A DNA stretch of 7,342 nt from Labilibaculum sp. (GTDB lineage Bacteria; Bacteroidota; Bacteroidia; Bacteroidales; Marinifilaceae). Below are positions 1 to 6,360 of this stretch, one piece after another. The stretch covers positions 1 through 7,342 of the forward strand of contig JADGFH010000275.1 in NCBI GenBank assembly GCA_016743925.1. Direction: 5' to 3'. Each line of letters starts with the position of its first letter. Positions within the stretch are counted from its first letter, which is position 1. The position numbers were made by a program, and so were the translations under genes. Below the pieces are notes generated by a model. It was not told the DNA's origin. It did no database searches and saw only the letters and a list, made by a program, of their open reading frames with translations.

Positions 1-1284
1 TTGGCGGTAATTTTAGGATACTTCACAAAATATACAACAACCGCAGGATACTCCTTTGGCGATAACAAGAATTTTCCTGTGTTTTTGTTTATGTCAGTAG
101 TGGTTTCTATGTTTTTAGGATTAACGGTTAGTGCAGAGGAAATAATTAGGGATAAAAGGATTCTGCAACGAGAAAAATTTCTGAATTTGTGTCGGATTAG
201 TTACTTGTCATCTAAGATCATTTTCTTGTTTGTTTTATCCGCGATACAATCCATTTCATTTGTATTGATAGGCAATTATATTCTTGATATAGAAGGAATG
301 GTTTTCTCTTATTGGCTGGTGTTGTTTACCACTTCCTGCTTTTCGAATTTGGTTGGTTTGAATATTTCAGCGGGTCTAAATTCAGTTATCACCATTTATA
401 TTTTAATTCCATTGATATTGGTTCCTCAGCTGCTTTTGGGTGGTGCAATGATTAAGTTTGATGATCTTCATTCAGGAATTACAGATAAGGTTTATGTGCC
501 TATCGTGGGAGATATGATGACTACTAGGTGGGCTTATGAAGCTCTTGCTGTAACGCAGTTTAAGGATAATGAGTTCGAAAAACACTTTTTTGAAAAGGAG
601 AAAGGAATTAGCGATGCATCTTTTAAGAGTTCCTTTTTAATTCCTAGAATAGAGTCTGTTTTGTTAGACTGTGAAAGAAGTATTGAATTTGAAAAGAATG
701 CAGATGACACTAATTCTCATTTTATGATGCTTCAAAATGAAATAGAAAGATTAGCAGAAGAAGCGGGTTTTGAGGTATTTCCTGAGATTAAAGAATTGAA
801 TATCTATGATTTTAATTTAAATGTAGCAGAAAGTACTAGGCATTTTTTAGATAAAATAAAGTTGTATTACGTTGGTTTAGGAAGTGAGTCTGGGTATAAG
901 AAGGATTTTGAATATTCGCGCTTAGTTGATTCTCTTGGACGTGATGGAGTTTATGATTTTAAACAGAAATATTACAATACTGGTTTAGCTGATTTAGTTC
1001 TTAACAGAACGGAAGTAAATAAAATGATTGAAGTAGATTATCAATTAATTCAAAAAAAGGATCCTGTTTTTATGTATCCTGAATCTCGATTTGGTCGATC
1101 TCATTTTTATTCGCCAGTTAAACGTATAGGTGCCTTTTATATTGACACCTTTTGGTTTAATTTGGCAATGGTTTGGCTAGGAACAGTTTTTCTGTTTTTT
1201 GCATTATGGTCTGATGTTCTTCGCAAAGTAATGAATTACGCAGAGGGGATTAAGCTCGTGAGACGCGAGAAGAAAAGGAAGTAA
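1..1284 (+). CDS. ABC-2/ABCG-like transporter membrane region, C-terminal part (5' truncated)
   Basis: The reading frame is open from base 1 to TAA at 1282-1284, giving 427 visible codons. The TTG at base 1 is probably internal and not the start, so the N-terminus, where an ATPase domain would sit, lies outside the window. Hydrophobic segments at about residues 26-46, 72-95, 101-121, 128-148 and 386-404 look like membrane helices. The stretch around residues 46-60 (EEIIRDKRILQREKF) resembles the amphipathic linker after a membrane helix in ABCG-type exporters, where an acidic pair precedes an R-x-x-x-x-R/E pattern. Between the last two helices lies a polar region of about 230 residues (150-380), matching the position of the large outside loop in ABCG proteins but long. 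The tail is strongly basic (RREKKRK). A role in export is inferred; the substrate is unknown. The gene ends 7 bases before the stop of the convergent transporter gene, with no clear terminator between them. Confidence 0.7.
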   Translation: MAVILGYFTKYTTTAGYSFGDNKNFPVFLFMSVVVSMFLGLTVSAEEIIRDKRILQREKFLNLCRISYLSSKIIFLFVLSAIQSISFVLIGNYILDIEGMVFSYWLVLFTTSCFSNLVGLNISAGLNSVITIYILIPLILVPQLLLGGAMIKFDDLHSGITDKVYVPIVGDMMTTRWAYEALAVTQFKDNEFEKHFFEKEKGISDASFKSSFLIPRIESVLLDCERSIEFEKNADDTNSHFMMLQNEIERLAEEAGFEVFPEIKELNIYDFNLNVAESTRHFLDKIKLYYVGLGSESGYKKDFEYSRLVDSLGRDGVYDFKQKYYNTGLADLVLNRTEVNKMIEVDYQLIQKKDPVFMYPESRFGRSHFYSPVKRIGAFYIDTFWFNLAMVWLGTVFLFFALWSDVLRKVMNYAEGIKLVRREKKRK

Positions 1285-1291
1285 GCTAAAT

Positions 1292-2206
1292 TTAAGCTTT
1301 TTTTGATGCAGCCCTTCTGTTCAGGAAATTTACCAACAGCAAGCTAAATGCAATTACACACATTCCAAGAATTGAAATCATATCTGGATTTTCATTAGGT
1401 AAAATCATCCAGCTTAAGAATGCGCCAAAAATAGGGATGATAAATTTCCATGTGTTCAGATTGGAAACTTTAACTCCAGGACGTTGTAATAAGCCAAACC
1501 AAATTGTAATTGCAAAGGCCGAAACCATCGCTAGCCAAGCTAATGAAATGTAATATTCGTTTGGGTGAATAGTAGTCCATGATGGATTTTCAATAGGGAT
1601 TGAAATGAGCATTAATACAGCTCCTCCAATAATCATCGAGAAGGAAGCTAAAACACGAGGAGGCATATCTTTGGCATCTCGTGAAACAATTACATTCCCG
1701 GTACTTCCTACAATATTATTAAGAATTAAGATTCCAACACCAAGAGGAATTGTTGTAGAAAGAACAAAATCTGCTCTTCCCAAGCTAATGATGCAAACAC
1801 CAGTTAGACCTAAAAGAATGGCCATGATTTTTTGCCAATTCATTTTGTCATTTTTTAGCATGATATGAGCCATTACTGCGGCGAAAAGAGGTTGGGATCC
1901 AATTAGCATTGCTCCTAAAGCTCCTGGTAAAAAACTAATACCAGTATAAAATAATCCGTAAAGGAAAGTTGTTTGTAATAAGGCAACCCAAAGAATAAAA
2001 CGCCACCTTTTTTTAGATTCTAGCACCTTGTATTTTAAATCCTTGATAAAAGGAAGGATAATTAGGCCAGATAGAAAGAATCGAAGACCAGCAAACTGTA
2101 ATGGTGTAGAATATCTTAATCCGATTTTGATTGCGGTAAATGGAGTTGCCCAAAGCAAGCAAGCAATAATGGCAAGTACAGTTGTTGATAACAGAAACTT
2201 CTTCAT
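1292..2206 (-). CDS. EamA/DMT-family permease, probable metabolite exporter
   Basis: This 304-residue protein has the length and pattern of the drug/metabolite transporter superfamily: about ten hydrophobic segments in two EamA repeats (about residues 8-142 and 153-293). The first repeat has the typical signature near residues 19-52, with W-A-T-P-F helix 1 followed by a G-L-R-F-F helix 2. The proline/glycine-rich LPGALGAMLIGSQPLFAA (93-110) is also typical of helices 3-4 in this family. The C-terminus is short and basic (RRAASKKA), as expected for a cytoplasmic end. Family members act in the inner membrane and move amino acids, nucleosides or other small metabolites; the substrate here cannot be read from sequence. 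The ATG at 2204-2206 is chosen because a TAAGTTTG promoter core lies 20 bases upstream, leaving a leader of roughly 15 bases. No Shine-Dalgarno sequence is visible. The gene appears monocistronic and converges on the ABC gene. Confidence 0.88.
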   Translation of the reverse strand: MKKFLLSTTVLAIIACLLWATPFTAIKIGLRYSTPLQFAGLRFFLSGLIILPFIKDLKYKVLESKKRWRFILWVALLQTTFLYGLFYTGISFLPGALGAMLIGSQPLFAAVMAHIMLKNDKMNWQKIMAILLGLTGVCIISLGRADFVLSTTIPLGVGILILNNIVGSTGNVIVSRDAKDMPPRVLASFSMIIGGAVLMLISIPIENPSWTTIHPNEYYISLAWLAMVSAFAITIWFGLLQRPGVKVSNLNTWKFIIPIFGAFLSWMILPNENPDMISILGMCVIAFSLLLVNFLNRRAASKKA

Positions 2207-2226
2207 AACTCGAGAAAATATTTTTG

Positions 2227-2234
2227 CAAACTTA
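2227..2234 (-). promoter_or_regulatory. Bacteroidota-type -7 box of the EamA transporter gene
   Basis: On the minus strand this reads TAAGTTTG, an exact match to the Bacteroidota -7 consensus TAnnTTTG. The -33 element is weak: only a TTTT-rich stretch occurs about 17-20 bases upstream. Transcription would start near 2221, giving a leader of about 15 bases. It lies downstream of the peptidase terminator, so the transporter has a separate start. Assignment rests on one motif. Confidence 0.55.
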
Positions 2235-2272
2235 GGTAAAATAATTAGCTAAAATTGAATATGGAATGGAAA

Positions 2273-2303
2273 CAAAAAATCCCCACCAAAATATGGCAGG
2301 GAT
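2273..2303 (-). terminator. Rho-independent terminator of the S9 peptidase gene
   Basis: Read on the minus strand, ATCCCTGCCA (2303-2294) pairs with TGGTGGGGAT (2288-2279) around a 5-base loop, followed by a T run down to 2274. Two central positions form U·G and G·U pairs in minus-strand RNA, but would be C/A mismatches in plus-strand RNA. This fixes the orientation. It begins 26 bases after the peptidase stop codon. Confidence 0.85.
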
Positions 2304-2328
2304 AATTCTATTCTATCAGATCTAAGAT

Positions 2329-4422
2329 CTATTTCTTTAACCATTTATCTAACCAGCTAGCAAATTCTCGTTGCCATAAGATTCCATTTTGTGCACCAAG
2401 CACCCAATGGTTTTCCTCTGGGAAATATAAATATTTAGCAGGTATTCCTCTTAAACGTGCAGCGTTAAATGCTTGCATGCCTTGAGAAGCTACAATACGA
2501 TAATCTTTTTCGCCATGAATAACCATGATTGGAGTATCCCACTTGTCAACAAATTTGTGAGGTGAGTTAGCGTAAGAACGCTGAGCAATCTTGTTACTCT
2601 TATCCCAGAAAGGGCCACCAAGATCCCAATTTACAAACCACATTTCTTCTGTCTCAAGATATTGTGCTTCTAAGTTGAACATACCATCGTGCGCAATAAA
2701 TGCCTTGAATCTTTTGTTGTGATTACCAGCTAGCCAGAAAGCAGAGAATCCACCATAAGATGCACCAACACAACCTAAGCGATCTTCATCAACATACTTC
2801 TCAGCTTTTACATTATCGATAGCCGAAAGGTAATCTTTCATGTTTTGTCCGCCATAATCGCCAGAAATTTGCTCACACCATTCTTTGCCAAAACCAGGAA
2901 GGCCTCTTCGGTTAGGGGCAACAACAATATAGTCGTTTGCAGCCATCATTTGAAAATTCCAACGATAGCTCCAAAACTGCGAAACAGTTCCTTGTGGTCC
3001 GCCTTGGCAGTAAAGTAAAGCAGGGTATTTTTTGTTTGCGTCGAAATGTGGAGGTTTAATTACCCATACCAACATTTGCTTGTTGTCAGTTGTTTTTACC
3101 CATCTTTTTTCAACTGTAGCTAGGCTAAGCTGATCTAAAATGTGTTTGTTTATGAAAGTGATTTCTGTTGCTTCGCCCGATGTTGCATCTACATTGTACA
3201 ATTCAGCAGGCTTACTCATTGATACGCGCTTTGCAATCAATTTGTCGCCAACAGGATGAATCGATTGGTAGTTGTGAACACCTTCTGTGATTTTGTGAAT
3301 TTTAGCATCCGCAATATCCATACGGTAAATTTCATCCGTAGCATGCCAGTCAGAAATAAAGTAGATCGACTTGCTATCCTTTGTCCATGTTAGGTGACCA
3401 ACATTCTGATCGAATCCTTTGTTTATGTATTTTTTCTCGCCAGTAGCTAAATCCAATAAGAATAATCTAATTTGATCGGCCTCATAACCTTCGCGTTCCA
3501 TACTTTCCCAAGCCATGTATTTGCCATCAGGAGAGAATGCGATGTTTTGATCGTATCCCATCATTCCTTCGGTCATGTTCTTGGTTTCTCCATTTTCTAC
3601 ATTGTAGAAATAGATATCTGTATTGGTTGAGGTAGCATAAGCAACTCCCGTTTTTTTACGAGAAGAATAAGCGATGTTTTTTCCATCAACGGTCCAGCCA
3701 ACTTGTTCCATTCCACCCCAAGGACGAACAGGAGCTTCCCATTTTTCACCAGGCATCATGTCTTTTCCATCTTTAAGTATTGCTCCTTTTGTAAGATCAG
3801 CAACAAAAAGGTGAGTGTAAGTTTCTACCCAATTATCCCAATGGCGATAAAATTCATCTTCAATAACACGCGCATTTGCCTTGTCTAAATCAGGATGCTT
3901 GTCTTGAACATTCTCTTCTAATTTTACCTCGGCAGAATAAACTATTTTTGATTCGTCTGGCGAAAATTTAAAACCAGAAATACCGCCTTTAATAGCTGTC
4001 AATTGAACTCTTTTGGTTCCGTCCGCATTCATTTCCCAGACTTGTACCGAACCACTTTCTGTCGACATGAAAGCAATTTTACCATCCTTTGTCCAGCTTT
4101 CACCAAATTCTTTTCCTTTGGTGTTTGTGATTTGTGTAGCATCACCGCCTGCTACAGGTAGCGTGTAAAGGTCTCTGTATGATTTATTTTCTTCTTTGTT
4201 GAAGTAGGTAACTCCGTAAAGAACCGTTTTTTCATCAGGAGAGATGCTTTCTCCGCCCATGCGTCCAAACGACCATAGAACCTCTGGAGTCATGATGTCT
4301 GATTCCAATTTGGTTTCGGGTGTTTTGTAAGATGAATCATCTTTTGGTTCCTCAGCTTTTTGTTGACAGGATGTTAATCCGGTAACAAGTGCCAAGCCTA
4401 GCAAAAGGTTTTTGTTTTTCAT
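2329..4422 (-). CDS. S9-family (prolyl oligopeptidase/DPP5-like) peptidase lipoprotein
   Basis: The 697-residue protein starts with a lipoprotein signal peptide: M-K-N-K, a hydrophobic core and the lipobox L-T-S-C with Cys19. It should therefore be lipidated and envelope-anchored. Residues about 45-420 form a beta-propeller, shown by repeated blade motifs: SPDE near 61, WTKDGK 110-115, FSPDE 153-157, WTVDGK near 243, FSPDGK 296-301, WTKDSK 346-351. The C-terminal alpha/beta-hydrolase domain has the GGPQG oxyanion region (474-478), nucleophile Ser555 in GASYGG, and probable Asp640 (HGEKD) and His672 (EENHW), so the catalytic triad is complete. The family removes dipeptides or acyl-aminoacyl groups from short peptides; overall layout resembles Bacteroidota DPP5, but specificity is inferred. 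An in-frame ATG at 4485 would add 21 residues. It is rejected because those residues would bury the signal peptide and it falls between the two promoter elements. The gene has its own promoter and terminator. Confidence 0.92.
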   Translation of the reverse strand: MKNKNLLLGLALVTGLTSCQQKAEEPKDDSSYKTPETKLESDIMTPEVLWSFGRMGGESISPDEKTVLYGVTYFNKEENKSYRDLYTLPVAGGDATQITNTKGKEFGESWTKDGKIAFMSTESGSVQVWEMNADGTKRVQLTAIKGGISGFKFSPDESKIVYSAEVKLEENVQDKHPDLDKANARVIEDEFYRHWDNWVETYTHLFVADLTKGAILKDGKDMMPGEKWEAPVRPWGGMEQVGWTVDGKNIAYSSRKKTGVAYATSTNTDIYFYNVENGETKNMTEGMMGYDQNIAFSPDGKYMAWESMEREGYEADQIRLFLLDLATGEKKYINKGFDQNVGHLTWTKDSKSIYFISDWHATDEIYRMDIADAKIHKITEGVHNYQSIHPVGDKLIAKRVSMSKPAELYNVDATSGEATEITFINKHILDQLSLATVEKRWVKTTDNKQMLVWVIKPPHFDANKKYPALLYCQGGPQGTVSQFWSYRWNFQMMAANDYIVVAPNRRGLPGFGKEWCEQISGDYGGQNMKDYLSAIDNVKAEKYVDEDRLGCVGASYGGFSAFWLAGNHNKRFKAFIAHDGMFNLEAQYLETEEMWFVNWDLGGPFWDKSNKIAQRSYANSPHKFVDKWDTPIMVIHGEKDYRIVASQGMQAFNAARLRGIPAKYLYFPEENHWVLGAQNGILWQREFASWLDKWLKK

Positions 4423-4462
4423 GATGGTATGTGTTTGTTGATTTAAATAAGTTTTAGCATCG

Positions 4463-4492
4463 TAAATGTAAGGAAGAAAGAACAATTATCAA
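4463..4492 (-). promoter_or_regulatory. Probable promoter of the S9 peptidase gene
   Basis: On the minus strand TTG (4492-4490) is followed after 19 bases by TACATTTA (4470-4463), seven of eight positions matching TAnnTTTG. The spacing fits the Bacteroidota -33/-7 arrangement. Transcription would begin near 4456 and leave a leader of about 35 bases before the ATG at 4422. The ATG at 4485 lies inside this promoter, which supports the shorter protein. Confidence 0.5.
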
Positions 4493-4916
4493 TGATTGAT
4501 TAGGTATGAAATTGCCGTAGGGGTGTATTGTGTATATCTGATGTGATTTTATGAATTGATGAAGAAAATAGAAATTGGTTTTTTTTAGAATTAAAAGTTG
4601 ACACCTATTTTAGATCAATAGTGTTTTGGGTTTCCTAGCAAAACTAAAATACGAGTTTATAGTATTTAATTCCTAAAACTACAGGATGGAGATAAGTTAA
4701 AGTAATCATCCAATAAGTTTAAAATCATATAGATATTTCGTGGATTCTGCTCCGGGCTTGTTTATTTGCTTATAAATATTTGGACTTATATACCGTTACT
4801 ATTGCCTTATTGATAAGGTATTTGAAATGGATTGTTTTACATCAGAAACAAACTATAACAAAACAAAAACGATTCATTTTGATTTGGGCGAGGAAGTAGA
4901 TTGTTTGGATTGAAGA
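4493..4916. other. AT-rich non-coding stretch upstream of the repeat array
   Basis: No convincing gene is visible here. The longest plus-strand frame starting with ATG near the array (4827-4913) is only 28 codons, has no ribosome site and no recognisable similarity. The region holds the left copy of a 13-bp direct repeat (4606-4618), a perfect short palindrome CCTTAT-TG-ATAAGG (4805-4818), and an inverted copy of the array core, TTTGGGCGAG (4883-4892). Composition is markedly AT-rich until the array begins. No promoter reading towards recA is expected, since recA and its terminator face this region from the right. Confidence 0.6.
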
Positions 4917-5219
4917 TCGGCGAAATTGGCCACTGCTCGCCCAAAATGGAGAAGCTTCGCCACTTTCGGAAATTGCTCGCACGAGTTCGGAAAGTGTTCG
5001 CCCGAGTTCGCCGAACCTTCGCCCAAATTGCTAAATGCCAGCCCATATTCCCTGAACACTCGCCCGAATTCGCTATGTATTCGCCCAAATTTTTGCTTAC
5101 TCGCCCAAAAAACGGAGTGTTCGCCCATCCATAAATACAGCTAGTCTCAAGAAAATAGTCTTGATTTATTTATCTTCTTTTTTTGGATCATGCCAAAGGG
5201 ATGAAGTTGGGTTTGGGCG
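4883..5219. repeat. Inverted outer copies of the array core motif
   Basis: TTTGGGCGAG at 4883-4892 is the exact reverse complement of CTCGCCCAAA at 4936-4945 and 5100-5109, inside the array. On the other side TTTGGGCG at 5212-5219 is again the reverse complement of the core. The outermost copies thus point opposite to the units between them, and transcripts or single strands of the region could fold into long-loop hairpins with a 10-bp stem. Confidence 0.6.
4917..5140 (+). repeat. Degenerate 20-21 bp tandem array, about 11 units
   Basis: Units begin at 4917, 4937, 4957, 4977, 4998, 5019, 5039, 5060, 5081, 5101 and 5121, so every step is 20 or 21 bases. The core TCGCCC is exact in seven units (4937, 4998, 5019, 5060, 5081, 5101, 5121), has one change at 4957 and 4977, and two changes at 4917 and 5039. 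A fuller consensus is about TCGCCCRAATTCGC followed by 6-7 variable bases. The array is clearly richer in G+C than the flanks. Short frames of 72-84 codons are open through it on both strands, but the mix of 20- and 21-base units changes the frame from unit to unit, so a conserved repeat protein is unlikely. It is not CRISPR-like: units are contiguous and there are no separate spacers. Function unknown. Confidence 0.8.
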
Positions 5220-5260
5220 GATAGCACAATACAGAAAATTGGACAATATTTATTTTAGAT

Positions 5261-5298
5261 CAAAAAAAAGACCCTCGCAGTGCGAGAGTCTTTTTTTA
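5261..5298 (-). terminator. recA: Rho-independent terminator of the bcp-recA unit
   Basis: A near-perfect hairpin is formed by AAAAAAAGAC-C-CTCGC (5263-5278) and GCGAG-A-GTCTTTTTTT (5282-5297) with a 3-base loop. The single C5273/A5287 mismatch becomes a G·U pair in minus-strand RNA, so the hairpin is complete in the recA direction. On that strand it is followed by eight T residues (5269-5262). It begins 18 bases after the recA stop. The A/T symmetry could let it also act weakly on plus-strand transcripts. Confidence 0.92.
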
Positions 5299-5315
5299 TA
5301 TTATTTTAGAATAAA

Positions 5316-6335
5316 TTATTCTGCAGGAGTATTGATCGCATCAATAATCTTAGCTTCTAATTCTTCTGCTAATTCAAGGTTATCAGTAAGTAATCTTCTA
5401 ACACCTTCACGACCTTGTCCTAATTTAGTATCGCCGTATGAAAACCATGAACCACTCTTTTTAATGATGTTGTAATTAACACCTAAGTCAATGATTTCAC
5501 CAGTTTTCGAAATACCTTCACCATAAATGATATCGAATTCAGCTTTACGGAATGGAGGAGCAACTTTGTTTTTAACAACCTTCACACGTGTGTGGTTACC
5601 ATTAACTTCATCGCCATCTTTAATTTGTCCAATTCTTCTGATATCTAAACGAACCGAAGCGTAAAATTTAAGTGCATTACCACCAGTAGTTGTTTCAGGG
5701 TTACCAAACATCACACCAATTTTCTCACGCAACTGGTTAATAAAAATACAAGTTGTGTTTGTTTTGTTGATGTTACCAGTTAATTTACGAAGAGCTTGAG
5801 ACATTAAACGAGCTTGTAAACCCATTTTTGATTCACCCATTTCGCCTTCAATTTCAGCTTTTGGAGTTAAGGCTGCAACCGAGTCAATTACTACCAAATC
5901 AATCGCCGAAGAGCGAATTAATTGATCTGTAATTTCTAATGCTTGTTCACCATTATCTGGCTGAGATATTAATAGGTTTTCAGTATCAACACCTAATCTT
6001 TCAGCATACGAACGATCAAATGCATGTTCTGCATCGATAATTGCTGCAATACCACCTGATTTTTGTGTTTCTGCAATAGCGTGAATGGCTAAGGTTGTTT
6101 TACCTGAAGATTCTGGACCATAAATTTCAATGATTCTTCCTCGAGGAAGTCCACCCACACCCAAAGCCATATCTAAGGATAAAGATCCTGTAGAAATGGT
6201 TGGTATATCTTCAATGACATTATCGCCCATTTTCATGATAGCACCTTTACCATAGGTCTTATCAATTTTCTCCATGGTTAGCTGAAGTGCTTTCAGCTTT
6301 TCTTTGTTGATTTCTGCAACGTCTTTTGCGCTCAT
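5316..6335 (-). CDS. recA: Recombinase RecA
   Basis: RecA coats single-stranded DNA in an ATP-dependent filament, drives homologous strand exchange, and acts as co-protease for SOS repressors where these exist. The 339-residue protein is full length for the family. Visible landmarks are Walker A GPESSGKTT (73-81, Lys79), the DAEHAFD segment with probable catalytic Glu103, Walker B VVIDS (148-152, Asp151), the L1 region EIEGEMGES (161-169) before MGLQARLMSQ, the FINQ sensor with Gln201, and the L2 loop GVMFGNPETTTGGN (207-220). The C-terminus is acidic (ELAEELEAK near 321-329), as usual. The ATG at 6333-6335 gives the expected N-terminal helix. No Shine-Dalgarno sequence and no obvious promoter core lie in the 25 bases before it, so expression probably depends on the bcp promoter. 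No intein or other insertion is seen. Confidence 0.98.
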   Translation of the reverse strand: MSAKDVAEINKEKLKALQLTMEKIDKTYGKGAIMKMGDNVIEDIPTISTGSLSLDMALGVGGLPRGRIIEIYGPESSGKTTLAIHAIAETQKSGGIAAIIDAEHAFDRSYAERLGVDTENLLISQPDNGEQALEITDQLIRSSAIDLVVIDSVAALTPKAEIEGEMGESKMGLQARLMSQALRKLTGNINKTNTTCIFINQLREKIGVMFGNPETTTGGNALKFYASVRLDIRRIGQIKDGDEVNGNHTRVKVVKNKVAPPFRKAEFDIIYGEGISKTGEIIDLGVNYNIIKKSGSWFSYGDTKLGQGREGVRRLLTDNLELAEELEAKIIDAINTPAE

Positions 6336-6360
6336 AATATATTATTCAATTATTTATTTT

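Larger units (their letters stand above)
4606..5263. repeat. 13-bp direct repeat pair bracketing the array segment
   Basis: TATTTTAGATCAA occurs exactly at 4606-4618 and again at 5251-5263, in the same orientation, about 645 bases apart. The right copy ends inside the A run of the recA terminator. The pair encloses the tandem array and its inverted flanking copies. It could be a duplication made on insertion of the segment, or a chance match in AT-rich DNA. No terminal inverted repeats or transposase are present between the copies. Confidence 0.45.

Noticed and set aside
1282..1304. Weak hairpin AAGCT/AGCTT followed by seven T residues between the ABC and EamA genes, as a terminator
   Set aside because: Only five base pairs, mostly A-T, with a 7-base AT loop. 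It overlaps both stop regions; too weak to call without transcript data.
1605..2252. Plus-strand frames of 74-87 codons opposite the EamA transporter
   Set aside because: They are antisense to a clear membrane protein gene and lack family features.
3703..3888. 61-codon plus-strand frame opposite the S9 peptidase
   Set aside because: Antisense shadow of a well-supported catalytic protein; no signal or domain features.
4827..4913. 28-codon plus-strand gene ahead of the array
   Set aside because: Too short, with no ribosome site, promoter core or recognisable sequence.
4917..5140. CRISPR array
   Set aside because: Units are contiguous at 20-21 bp with a partly conserved core and no distinct repeat/spacer alternation; no cas genes are nearby.
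5147..5164. TCAAGA/TCTTGA inverted repeat followed by T-rich DNA, as a terminator for an array transcript
   Set aside because: Six low-GC base pairs and an interrupted T run; no upstream gene or promoter supports transcription towards it.
4606..5263. Insertion sequence or MITE
   Set aside because: The direct repeats are suggestive, but no terminal inverted repeats sit at the borders and there is no transposase, so only the repeat is reported.
5161..5475. 104-codon plus-strand frame running through the recA terminator into recA
   Set aside because: It crosses a strong terminator and is antisense to the recA 3' end; the peptide has no recognisable features.
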